NCBI GenBank assembly: GCA_017883215.1
Contig: JADGOA010000009.1
Span: 1-23,794, forward strand
Source: Thermoanaerobaculia bacterium
GTDB taxonomy: Bacteria; Acidobacteriota; Thermoanaerobaculia; Gp7-AA8
Direction of reading: 5' to 3'
DNA length: 23,794 bases
Shown one piece after another: positions 17,553 through 23,794 of this stretch. The notes beneath the pieces were generated by a model. The model was not told where the DNA came from and ran no database searches. It saw only the letters and a list, made by a program, of their open reading frames with translations. The stretch's first letter is position 1. Each line of letters opens with the position of its first letter. Made by a program: the position numbers and the translations under genes.

Positions 17553-19049
17553 TCAGATCCGCATCACGTCGAACTGCTCGTGGTGCAGCGAGTCGTCGGT
17601 CTTGAAGACGAGGTGAATTCCGAGGTTTTCTTCGAGCTCCTCGAAGATCGGATCGCCGGCATGGAGCGTCCCGTAGATGATCGGGTTCACGCGGACGATG
17701 ACGTCCTGCCCTTCGTGGAAATCGCGGACCTTCATGAGCTCACGCCAGATCTCCAGCGCGATGGTGGTGTTGGACTTGATCCGGCCGCTCCCGCCGCAAT
17801 AAGGACAGGCCTGCGTCAGGGAGCGCTCCAGGCTCTGGCGGACCCGTTTGCGCGTCATCTCGATCAGGCCGAACTCGGAGATCTGCAGGATCTTCGTTTT
17901 GGAGCGGTCCTTCTTGATCTCTTCCTCGAGCGTCTCGAACAGGCTGGTGCGGTTGTTCAGCTCTTCCATGTCGATGAAGTCGAGGACGATGATCCCGCCC
18001 AGATCGCGCAGCCGGATCTGCCGCACGATTTCCTTCGCCGCTTCGATGTTCGTACGAAAGACCGTCTCCTCGAGGTTCTTCTTGCCGACGTACTTTCCGG
18101 TGTTCACGTCGATGGCGACGAGAGCCTCGGTCTGGTTGATGACGATGTAGCCGCCCGAGCGCAGCCACACCTTCGACTTCAGGGCCTTGGCGATCTCCGG
18201 CTCGATGCTGAAGTCCTCGAAGATCGGCTCGTCCCGGCGGAAGAGGCGAACCCGGGAAACGAGCGTCGGCTGAATGTGGTCGAGGAACTCCACGATGCGC
18301 TGATATTGATCGACTGAATCGACCCAGACGCTCTTGAACTCCGGCGTCAGCACGTCCCGGATGGTGCGCAGCACGAGATCGAGGTCGTGGTGAATCACCG
18401 AGGGCGCGGACGATTTCTCCGCCCGGCGTTTGATCTGCTCCCAGAGGTCCGTGAGGTACTTCAGATCGCCGAGGAAGTCCTCTTCGTTGTGTTCCTCGCC
18501 GGCCGTACGGACGATGAAGCCGCCCTGTCCGTGCGGACGGATGCGCTCGAGAATCTCCTTGAGGCGCGTGCGCTCCTCTTCGTTTTCGATTCGCCGCGAG
18601 ACACCGATGTGCGAAACCGTCGGCATGTAGACGAGGTATCGACCTGGAAGGGTGACGTGGCTGGTGATGCGTGCGCCTTTGCCGGCGATGGTGTCCTTGG
18701 AGACCTGCACCACGATCTCCTGCCCTTCGCGGAGCAGGTCCGAGATGGAGGCCTCGTTGCGTGCGGGAGGAACGTCGTCGAGGTGCAGCTCGTCCGGGGC
18801 CTCGCTCTCGAACTCCTCGAGATCCTCGATGACGTCGGAGACGTAAAGGAACGCGTCGCGTTCCAGCCCGAGGTCGACGAAGGCGGACTGCATCCCCGGG
18901 AGGACTTTGGTCACCCGTCCTTTGTAGATGTTCCCGACGATGGTGCGGTGGCGCGTGCGCTCGACCCAGAGCTCGACGACCTGCCCCTCGTCCAGCACAG
19001 CGATTCGCGACTCGTGCTTGGTCGCATTGATCACGATTTCCCGCGACAT
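17553..19049 (-). CDS. rng: Ribonuclease G/E family endoribonuclease
   Basis: RNase G/E-family single-strand-specific endoribonucleases act in rRNA 5' maturation and mRNA decay. The 498-residue product is RNase G-like in length and lacks the long C-terminal scaffold of E. coli RNase E. Seen are an S1 domain (about 37-130, with IYKGRVTKVLPGMQSAFVDLG, interrupted by an acidic insert at about 74-105), the DNase I-like catalytic region with Asp314 (VAIDVNTGKYVG) and Asp357 (GGIIVLDFIDM), and the zinc-link CPYCGGSG (415-422). I chose ATG 19049 (MSREIVINATKHESRIAVLDEG), the standard N terminus. The frame continues upstream to 19130 only through repeated GGCATGA words, which are not protein-like. 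Confidence 0.95.
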   Translation of the reverse strand: MSREIVINATKHESRIAVLDEGQVVELWVERTRHRTIVGNIYKGRVTKVLPGMQSAFVDLGLERDAFLYVSDVIEDLEEFESEAPDELHLDDVPPARNEASISDLLREGQEIVVQVSKDTIAGKGARITSHVTLPGRYLVYMPTVSHIGVSRRIENEEERTRLKEILERIRPHGQGGFIVRTAGEEHNEEDFLGDLKYLTDLWEQIKRRAEKSSAPSVIHHDLDLVLRTIRDVLTPEFKSVWVDSVDQYQRIVEFLDHIQPTLVSRVRLFRRDEPIFEDFSIEPEIAKALKSKVWLRSGGYIVINQTEALVAIDVNTGKYVGKKNLEETVFRTNIEAAKEIVRQIRLRDLGGIIVLDFIDMEELNNRTSLFETLEEEIKKDRSKTKILQISEFGLIEMTRKRVRQSLERSLTQACPYCGGSGRIKSNTTIALEIWRELMKVRDFHEGQDVIVRVNPIIYGTLHAGDPIFEELEENLGIHLVFKTDDSLHHEQFDVMRI

Positions 19050-19089
19050 GTGGGCGCCGATTGTAACCGCCCCCGCCCACACGGGCATG

Positions 19090-19141
19090 AGGCATGAGGC
19101 ATGGGGCATGAGTTTCCCCGGCCCGGTCATGCGTCATGCCT
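19090..19141. repeat. Inverted repeat of iterated GGCATGA 7-mers
   Basis: The left side carries three to four tandem GGCATGA words (19084-19112). Its core 19090-19103 is inverted at 19128-19141 with one mismatch in 14. It lies in the 123-bp divergent gap between rng and the DNPH1-like gene, and so within the promoter region of both. Confidence 0.75.
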
Positions 19142-19172
19142 GGCGCAGCCCTCGTGTAAACTCCCGGTGCAC

Positions 19173-19643
19173 ATGGCGAAGATCTACTTCTCCGGGTCAA
19201 TCACCGGAGGTCGTGGCGACGTGCCGCTGTATCGCCGTATCGTCGAAACGCTGGAGTCCGCGGGGCACCGCGTTCTGGCTGGAGTGGTGACGGCGATGGA
19301 CATCACCGCCGCGGGCGAGGCGATCGACAACGTCGCCATCTTCCAACGCGATCTGGAGTGGATCCGCGAAGTCGCCGAGAGTGGTGGCATTCTGGTCGCG
19401 GAGGTGTCACAGCCGTCGACCGGTGTGGGCTACGAGATCGCCACAGCGCGGTACCGCTACGGCATCCCCGTGATCTGCCTCTACCGCCCGGCATATACGA
19501 AGCGCTGCACCGCCATGGTCAGCGGCGATGCCGCCATCGAAACCATCCAGTACGAGGACGCCGGCGTCGATTCGATGCTGGCCCGGCTCATCCGTGCAAT
19601 CGATGGGGCCGATACCTCGCGCCAGACGGCGCTGCGCGAATAA
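19173..19643 (+). CDS. DNPH1/RCL-like 2'-deoxynucleoside 5'-phosphate N-hydrolase
   Basis: The predicted enzyme cleaves the N-glycosidic bond of deoxynucleoside monophosphates, in the nucleoside 2-deoxyribosyltransferase superfamily. In 156 residues it follows the human DNPH1 pattern: YFSGSITGGRGDVPLYRRIV (5-24), the DLEW segment (60-63), AEVSQPSTGVGYE (76-88, Glu88 at the catalytic Glu position), and a C-terminal AMVSGDAA...YEDA part. Human DNPH1 removes hydroxymethyl-dUMP, so a nucleotide-pool cleaning role is plausible (inference). ATG 19173 gives the standard MAKIYFSGSI start; the upstream frame from 19101 runs through the repeat. There is no Shine-Dalgarno. TAAACT (19157-19162) could be a -10 giving a nearly leaderless transcript. 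Confidence 0.85.
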   Translation: MAKIYFSGSITGGRGDVPLYRRIVETLESAGHRVLAGVVTAMDITAAGEAIDNVAIFQRDLEWIREVAESGGILVAEVSQPSTGVGYEIATARYRYGIPVICLYRPAYTKRCTAMVSGDAAIETIQYEDAGVDSMLARLIRAIDGADTSRQTALRE

Positions 19644-19662
19644 ACACCCCGGTTGGGGCGTT
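19643..19662. terminator. Short hairpin after the DNPH1-like gene
   Basis: AACACCCC-GGTT-GGGGCGTT forms an 8-bp stem with one mismatch directly at the stop codon. No T-run follows, so it is at best a weak or factor-dependent terminator. Confidence 0.35.
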
Positions 19663-19677
19663 ACGTGCCGGTGCCTG

Positions 19678-19706
19678 TTGACGCCGTCCCGCAGCATTGG
19701 TATTTT
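19678..19706 (+). promoter_or_regulatory. Sigma70-type promoter of tRNA-Asn
   Basis: -35 TTGACG (19678-19683), 17-bp spacer, -10 TATTTT (19701-19706). Transcription would start near 19713, about 14 nt before the mature 5' end of the tRNA. Confidence 0.72.
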
Positions 19707-19726
19707 GCGGCGCCTTTCTGCAGTAT

Positions 19727-19802
19727 TCCGGCATAGCTCAGTTGGTAGAGCAACGGACTGTTAATCCGTGGGTCGTAAGTTCGAGTCTTACTGCCGGAGC
19801 CA
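19727..19802 (+). tRNA. tRNA-Asn (anticodon GTT)
   Basis: This is a full 76-nt cloverleaf. The acceptor stem TCCGGCA (19727-19733) pairs with TGCCGGA (19792-19798). The D arm has GCTCAGTTGGTAGAGC. The anticodon stem ACGGA/TCCGT encloses loop CTGTTAA with anticodon GTT at 19760-19762. The T arm is GTAAG-TTCGAGT-CTTAC. The discriminator is G and the 3' CCA is encoded (19800-19802). It is a single-gene unit with its own promoter and terminator. Confidence 0.97.
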
Positions 19803-19817
19803 GCTGAATCAACAACT

Positions 19818-19843
19818 CACGCCACCACTTCGGTGGCGTGTTT
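19818..19843 (+). terminator. Intrinsic terminator after tRNA-Asn
   Basis: A perfect 9-bp stem CACGCCACC/GGTGGCGTG with a 5-nt loop is followed by TTT. It lies 15 bp after the tRNA and 20 bp before the end of the convergent GGDEF gene, so it could also serve the opposite strand, where the tract is weaker. Confidence 0.75.
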
Positions 19844-19862
19844 CTGCAGGCTTCCCCTGCTG

Positions 19863-20906
19863 TCATTTGGTCAGCGTGTTCGCCTTCCTTTTCACAGGAA
19901 GCGGACTTTCAGCAGCCGGGTGCGTGATCGTGCGGCCGTCAGCGGCGGGATACTCGTACAGCTCGGGATTCGTGTCAGGGTTCTTGCGTATCCACTTGTT
20001 CTTGTACAAGTCGCGATCAGCCGCTTCAAGGATCTGCTCGACGGTCGGTGAGTCGAGCAGCTTCGATGTTCCGATGCCGACGCTCGCACTGATCGTGACC
20101 TCCTGCGCTCCGACGCGCCAGCGCAAGGCCTCGATGCCTTTCGTCAACCTGCGCGCGAGCCCCTCGACATCCTCCAACGGCGTGTCAGGCACCACCATGG
20201 CGAACTCGTCACCGCCCCACCGGGCGAACAGATCTTCGGAGCGTGTACTCCGCCGGATCTGTGCACCGAGATCCCTCAGCACTGCATCGCCGACGAGGTG
20301 TCCAAGAGTGTCGTTGATGCACTTGAAGTCGTTCAGGTCGAACAGAACGATGCTGACTTGCGACGAGTGACGCAGAATCCATTCGGCCTCGTCCGTGAAG
20401 TAGCGCCGGTTCGCCAGACCGGTCAGCTCATCGCGCATGGCCAAACCGTACAGCTCGCGAACAGTGGAATCGAGCTTCCGCTGTCTCGAAACGACCCGCC
20501 GCGCGGCTGCAAGGCGTGCGACGATCTCCACGTCCGCACAGCCCTTCGCGAGGAAGTCGTCGTAGCCCGACGTCAGCGCCGTAATCTTCATGTCCACGTC
20601 GTCGTGCGTTGTGAGCATCACCGCGTAGGCATCTCGCAGAGAGTCGGAGGAACGGATTGCCGTGATCAGGTCCAAGCCGGAAGAGAACGGCATCTCGTGG
20701 TCGATCATGACCAGGTCGAACATGCGGGACGCGACCTTCTCCAGCGCAGTCTCGCCGTCGCCAGCGGTATCAACGTCGAATCCGGATCGCCGTGCCAGCG
20801 CTTCGACATACGACAGGTACCGGGCGTCCTCGTCGACCAGCAGCGCTGTCAGCGGAGAGTTCGCGTTGCAGTCCTGATCTGAGTGTCGGCGGCGGGGCTT
20901 GTCCAC
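19863..20906 (-). CDS. Response regulator with GGDEF diguanylate cyclase domain
   Basis: A predicted two-component output protein that makes cyclic di-GMP from two GTP. The 347-residue product has a receiver domain (about 20-140) with an acidic pocket (DED at 25-27), phospho-acceptor Asp69 (MIDHEMP) and Lys121 (FLAKG), and a GGDEF domain with intact catalytic GGDEF (231-235). The inhibitory I-site RSED lies at 222-225, five residues before it. This fits a PleD/WspR-like single-receiver enzyme with feedback inhibition. I chose GTG 20906, which has GGAAAGG 5 bases upstream; a TTG at 20945 would add 13 residues without a ribosome site. No histidine kinase is adjacent, so the signal is unknown. 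Confidence 0.93.
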   Translation of the reverse strand: MDKPRRRHSDQDCNANSPLTALLVDEDARYLSYVEALARRSGFDVDTAGDGETALEKVASRMFDLVMIDHEMPFSSGLDLITAIRSSDSLRDAYAVMLTTHDDVDMKITALTSGYDDFLAKGCADVEIVARLAAARRVVSRQRKLDSTVRELYGLAMRDELTGLANRRYFTDEAEWILRHSSQVSIVLFDLNDFKCINDTLGHLVGDAVLRDLGAQIRRSTRSEDLFARWGGDEFAMVVPDTPLEDVEGLARRLTKGIEALRWRVGAQEVTISASVGIGTSKLLDSPTVEQILEAADRDLYKNKWIRKNPDTNPELYEYPAADGRTITHPAAESPLPVKRKANTLTK

Positions 20907-21008
20907 AGGAGCCTTTCCAAGCAAACGAGGTAATACAAGTCGCAAGCCAGCGGTGCGCGAAATCGAGTCACGAGGACGTTTGCCGCGAGGCGCCCTGAGC
21001 GGACGTCA

Positions 21009-21063
21009 CTTATCTCCTACACGGACTTTTTTGCTTTATCCGGCAATTATCGTAGGCGATAAG
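21009..21063. promoter_or_regulatory. Candidate operator with four TTATC half-sites before the SufR-like gene
   Basis: TTATCG-TAGG-CGATAA (21047-21062) is a perfect 6-4-6 palindrome. Its half-site recurs as TTATC at 21010 and 21036. The larger pair CTTATCTCCTAC (21009-21020) and GTAGGCGATAAG (21052-21063) is inverted with one mismatch in 12. The palindrome ends 6 bp before the GGGAG ribosome site, so binding here by the encoded regulator would block its own expression (inference). Confidence 0.6.
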
Positions 21064-21079
21064 AGAACGGGAGTTTGCT

Positions 21080-21763
21080 TTGCAGATCGATCAACTTCCG
21101 GACAGTCGCCGCGCGATTCTCGAGACGCTCAAGCAGCTCGGATCGCTGACGATTGCGCGGCTCGCTACAGAGCTTCGCCTCACCGGCGAAGCCGTTCGCC
21201 AGCAACTCCTTCAGCTTCGCCGGGAAGGATGGGTCGAGCCGAGCAAGACAGAGCGCTCCCGCATAGGCCGCCCCGCCACCACATATCGGCTCACCATCGC
21301 CGGCGACCATCTTTTCCCCAAGCTGTACGACACTCTTCTCGTCGCGCTCGTCGACGCCGCGGCCCGTGAGCTCGGCCCCGAGGTCACGCTCCGCCTCTAC
21401 AGCAGACTGGCCGACGAGGCCGTCGAGAGGCTCGAGCCGGCCACTCGCAGTCTGCCGATCGAAAAGCGCGTCGAAGCGCTGAAGAACTTCTATGCGAACG
21501 ACGATCCGTACATGAGCGTCGAGCAGCGCGCGGACGGGTTCGAGCTGGTCGAGCGCAATTGCCCGTTTTACAACGTCGCCATGAAGCGCCCCGGCATCTG
21601 CGATGTGACCGTGGGCGCGCTCTCCCGGCTGGCCGGAGCTCGGGTCGTCCGCGGGAAGACGTTTCAGAACGGCGACGGATGCTGCAGCTTCCGCGTCTTC
21701 GCAAACGAGCCGGTGGACGCGGAGAAACTGAAACTCACATCCGAACCGCAGACCAGCGCGTAA
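21080..21763 (+). CDS. SufR-like HTH transcriptional regulator with putative Fe-S cysteine motif
   Basis: The 227-residue product has an N-terminal winged helix (about 8-70; LTIARLATELRLTGEAVRQQLLQLRREGWV, then the RIGRPATTYRLT wing) and a C-terminal sensor region with CPFYNVAMKRPGIC (Cys161-x12-Cys174) and a CC pair (Cys201, Cys202). C-x12-C followed by further Cys is the SufR pattern; SufR is a [4Fe-4S] repressor of Fe-S assembly genes in cyanobacteria and actinobacteria. One of the four classical Cys positions appears shifted, so target and cofactor are uncertain. The start is TTG 21080, supported by GGGAG 6 bases upstream. No suf genes adjoin it. Confidence 0.8.
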   Translation: MQIDQLPDSRRAILETLKQLGSLTIARLATELRLTGEAVRQQLLQLRREGWVEPSKTERSRIGRPATTYRLTIAGDHLFPKLYDTLLVALVDAAARELGPEVTLRLYSRLADEAVERLEPATRSLPIEKRVEALKNFYANDDPYMSVEQRADGFELVERNCPFYNVAMKRPGICDVTVGALSRLAGARVVRGKTFQNGDGCCSFRVFANEPVDAEKLKLTSEPQTSA

Positions 21764-21769
21764 TTCGAA

Positions 21770-21784
21770 GGCGGCTGCGCCGCC
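21770..21784. terminator. GC hairpin between convergent genes
   Basis: GGCGGC-TGC-GCCGCC is a 6-bp perfect stem in the 53-bp gap between the convergent SufR-like and ALDH genes. No T-run follows on either strand, so termination is only suggested by position. Confidence 0.4.
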
Positions 21785-21816
21785 GCTCTTCACTCGTTCG
21801 CGTTCGCCGTCGCCTC

Positions 21817-23187
21817 TCACATCTTGGCGATCCAGATCGTCTTGATGTTCACGAACTCGCGGATCCCGTGAACGCCGAGCTCGCGGCCGAATCCCGAATG
21901 CTTGACCCCACCGAAAGGAACGCGAGGATCGGATGCGACCATGGCGTTCACGAAGACCTGCCCCGACTCGATTCGATCGATGAAGCGGTCAGCTTCCTTT
22001 CGATCGCGCGTCCATACGCTGGCGCCGAGTCCGAAGAGGGTGGCATTCGCGAGCCGGATCGCGTCGTCGGCGTCTTTCACGCGGAACAGCGATGCCACCG
22101 GCCCGAAGGTCTCCTGCGCGTAGGCTGGGGCAGACTCCGGGATGTCCGCGAGGACGGTGGGCGCGTAGAAGTTGCCTCGCTCGCCCAGGCGGTGGCCGCC
22201 GGTGAGAAGCCTCGCTCCCGCGGCAACCGAGGCGCGTACCTGCTCGTCGAGATCCTCGACGATCTGCGGCATTGCCAGCGGGCCGAGATCGGTTGACTCG
22301 TCGAGCGGATCGCCGACCTTCAGCGACTCCATGGCGCGGACGAATCGCGTCTCGAACTCGCCGGCGATCGATTCGTGCACGATGAAACGCTTGGCCGCGA
22401 TGCATGACTGGCCGTTGTTGACCACGCGTGCCTTCACCGCGATCGTCACCGCCTCCTCGAGATCCGCCGACGGCATCACCACGAACGGATCGCTGCCGCC
22501 GAGCTCGAGGACGCTCTTCTTGATGACCTTCGCGGCGGTGCTGGCAACACTCGCTCCGGCGGGCTCGCTGCCCGTCAGGGTCGCCGCTTTCACGCGCTCG
22601 TCCTGGAGAATCTTCGACACCAGCTCGGCCCCGATCAGGAGGGTCTGCATTTCCCCCTGGTCGTAGCCGGCATCGCGCATGACCTCTTCGATCGCCAGCG
22701 CAGACTGCGGAACGTTCGAGGCGTGCTTCAGCAGTCCGACGTTGCCGGCCATCAGCGCCGGCGCCACGAAGCGGAAGACCTGCCAGAAGGGGAAGTTCCA
22801 CGGCATCACCGCGAGCACGGGGCCGAGCGGCTGATAGCGGATGAAGCTCTCTTGCGCGTCAGTCTGCACGTGCTCGTCGGCCAGAAACCTCTCCGCGTTC
22901 TCCGCGTAGTACGCGCAGACACGAGCGCATTTCTCCACCTCCGCGACGGCCGCTTTGACCGGTTTCCCCATCTCCAGGGTCATGACCCGGCCGTATTCGC
23001 TCTTGCGCGCCTCGAGCAGCTCGCCGGCGCGCTTCATTCGCTGGGCGCGATCGGCAAACGAGCGCCGCCGATTGACCACAAACGCGTCGACGGCACGGCG
23101 TAGACGCCGTTCGATCTCATCGGCGCTGAAAGCATCAAAAGTCTTGAGGGTTTCCCCCGTCGCGGGGTTGATCGTCGCAATTGCCAC
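21817..23187 (-). CDS. NAD(P)-dependent succinate-semialdehyde dehydrogenase-type aldehyde dehydrogenase
   Basis: This ALDH superfamily enzyme oxidises an aldehyde, most likely succinate semialdehyde, to the acid with NAD(P)+. In 456 residues it shows the oxyanion Asn131 (MPWNFPFWQ), Lys154 in LLKHASNVP, the general base Glu228 (LELGGSDPF) and the nucleophile Cys262 (NNGQSCIAAKRF). The KHASNVP form, in place of the usual KPAE/KPSE, is typical of the Sad/YneI/GabD1 branch. The start is GTG 23187 with GGAGGT about 10 bases upstream. No GABA transaminase gene is adjacent, so the pathway (GABA shunt or alternative TCA) is open. It diverges from the receptor gene with a 68-bp shared promoter region. 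Confidence 0.92.
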   Translation of the reverse strand: MAIATINPATGETLKTFDAFSADEIERRLRRAVDAFVVNRRRSFADRAQRMKRAGELLEARKSEYGRVMTLEMGKPVKAAVAEVEKCARVCAYYAENAERFLADEHVQTDAQESFIRYQPLGPVLAVMPWNFPFWQVFRFVAPALMAGNVGLLKHASNVPQSALAIEEVMRDAGYDQGEMQTLLIGAELVSKILQDERVKAATLTGSEPAGASVASTAAKVIKKSVLELGGSDPFVVMPSADLEEAVTIAVKARVVNNGQSCIAAKRFIVHESIAGEFETRFVRAMESLKVGDPLDESTDLGPLAMPQIVEDLDEQVRASVAAGARLLTGGHRLGERGNFYAPTVLADIPESAPAYAQETFGPVASLFRVKDADDAIRLANATLFGLGASVWTRDRKEADRFIDRIESGQVFVNAMVASDPRVPFGGVKHSGFGRELGVHGIREFVNIKTIWIAKM

Positions 23188-23203
23188 AGCGCCAGACCTC
23201 CAT

Positions 23204-23211
23204 GCTATTCT
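23204..23211 (+). promoter_or_regulatory. Extended -10 promoter of the TonB-receptor gene
   Basis: TGCTATTCT (23203-23211) is an extended -10 very like that of dnaN (TGCTATACT). TTGCCA at 23181-23186 could be a -35, but its spacer is 19 bp. The start would be near 23217, with a leader of about 39 nt to the receptor ATG. Confidence 0.45.
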
Positions 23212-23255
23212 GAGCCTTACCGCTCAAAAACACCCAAACCAATCAAGGAGTCTGA

Positions 23256-23794
23256 ATGCACGTGAAGCATATCCGCCCCATCCTCGCCCTGTTCCTCCTG
23301 CTGCTACCTTTTGCTGCGTTCGCGCAGAGCACGAACGGCTCGATCTCCGGCATCGTGGCCGATAACACCGGCGCCGTTCTGCCTGGTGTCACGGTCACGG
23401 CGACGAACATCGCCACGGGCGTGAGCCGTTCGGCAGTTACGACCAGCACCGGCAGCTATCAGATCCCCCTGCTGCCTCCCGGAACCTACCGGATGAACGG
23501 TGAGCTCTCCGGCTTCCAGCCGTGGAAGGCAGAAAAAGTGGTGGTCAACATCGCCACCGACGTCTCGGTGAACCTCAAGCTGAAGGCCGGAGTCGCGGAA
23601 ACGATGACCGTCACGGGCGAGGCGCCGGTGGTGGAGACCACGCGCTCGGAAGTCAGCAGCGTGGTCAACGAGAAGGCGGTCGAGAACCTGCCGACCAACG
23701 GTCGTAACTTCATCGACTTCGTTCTGACCACGCCCGGGGTCGTCCGCGACACGCGCCTTGGTGACATCAGCTTCGCCGGCCAGCGCGGGACCCT
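23256..23794 (+). CDS. TonB-dependent receptor with CarboxypepD_reg-like N-terminal domain (partial, 3' cut by window)
   Basis: An open frame from ATG 23256, with AAGGAG 5 bases upstream, runs to the window edge (179 codons visible). It begins with a signal peptide (basic MHVKHIR, hydrophobic LALFLLLLPF, likely cleavage AFA|QS at 23/24). A carboxypeptidase-regulatory-like beta domain follows (about 27-110; GSISGIVADNTGAVLPGVTVTATN, then GSYQIPLLPPGTYRM). Next is the start of the plug domain (TVTGEAPVVETTRSEVSSVVNEKAVENLPTNGRNF). This is the Oar-like outer-membrane receptor type that is very abundant in Acidobacteriota; substrates are often unknown or polymeric. A full protein would be expected to exceed 900 residues (family knowledge). 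Confidence 0.92.
   Translation, partial: MHVKHIRPILALFLLLLPFAAFAQSTNGSISGIVADNTGAVLPGVTVTATNIATGVSRSAVTTSTGSYQIPLLPPGTYRMNGELSGFQPWKAEKVVVNIATDVSVNLKLKAGVAETMTVTGEAPVVETTRSEVSSVVNEKAVENLPTNGRNFIDFVLTTPGVVRDTRLGDISFAGQRGT

Noticed and set aside
19050..19130. N-terminal extension of RNase G to 19130
   Set aside because: The extension encodes repeat-derived MPHASCLMP-like residues; the family start is MSREIVIN at 19049.
14011..19141. Iterated 7-mers as CRISPR arrays
   Set aside because: Words are far too short, spacers absent or not unique, arms inverted, and no cas genes are nearby.
23254..23270. parS-like CACGTGAAGCA at the receptor start
   Set aside because: Only one half resembles parS; the other half does not match.

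Overview
The window is the replication-origin neighbourhood of a GC-rich, Gram-negative-type bacterium. Gram-negative character is suggested by a YidC with a long periplasmic domain, an 816-residue GyrB of the long (E. coli-like) type, and a TonB-dependent outer-membrane receptor at the right edge. That receptor has an N-terminal carboxypeptidase-regulatory-like (CarboxypepD_reg) domain of the Oar type, which is especially abundant in Acidobacteriota. I infer an acidobacterium or close relative; no rRNA or full phylogenetic marker set is present to prove it.

Left arm (1-7078, minus strand): the classic origin-proximal operon rpmH-rnpA-yidD-yidC-jag(khpB)-mnmE-mnmG, driven by a clear sigma70-type promoter at 7106-7134. 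A perfect 16-bp parS palindrome sits exactly at the mnmG start codon. The usual next gene, rsmG (gidB), and parAB are not within the 343 bases available beyond mnmG.

Centre (7079-17095, plus strand): dnaA, dnaN, recF, gyrB, gyrA and a small DUF507-type gene. DnaA-box-like sites lie both upstream of dnaA (7407-7437) and in the 359-bp dnaA-dnaN gap. The gap also holds four non-canonical TGCGG-type elements at 23/40/23-bp spacing and a six-trinucleotide tract resembling a DnaA-trio unwinding element. This looks like a bipartite oriC, and the DnaA recognition helix carries a substitution (His where E. coli has Asp433) that could go with the altered boxes.

Right arm (17104-23794): a zinc-ribbon protein and RNase G/E (minus), a DNPH1-like nucleotide N-hydrolase and tRNA-Asn(GTT) with promoter and terminator (plus), a receiver-GGDEF diguanylate cyclase (minus), a SufR-like putative Fe-S-binding HTH regulator with TTATC-type operator repeats (plus), a succinate-semialdehyde dehydrogenase-type ALDH (minus), and the 5' end of the TonB-dependent receptor (plus, cut by the window edge).

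The most unusual feature not explained by genes is a set of at least six intergenic inverted repeats (14-110, 2296-2383, 10274-10320, 14011-14072, 17463-17546, 19090-19141). Most have arms built of slightly varied tandem 7-8-bp words. The word differs completely from locus to locus while the architecture stays the same: iterated word, short spacer, reverse-complement iterated word. Several interrupt otherwise continuous operons or touch start or stop codons.
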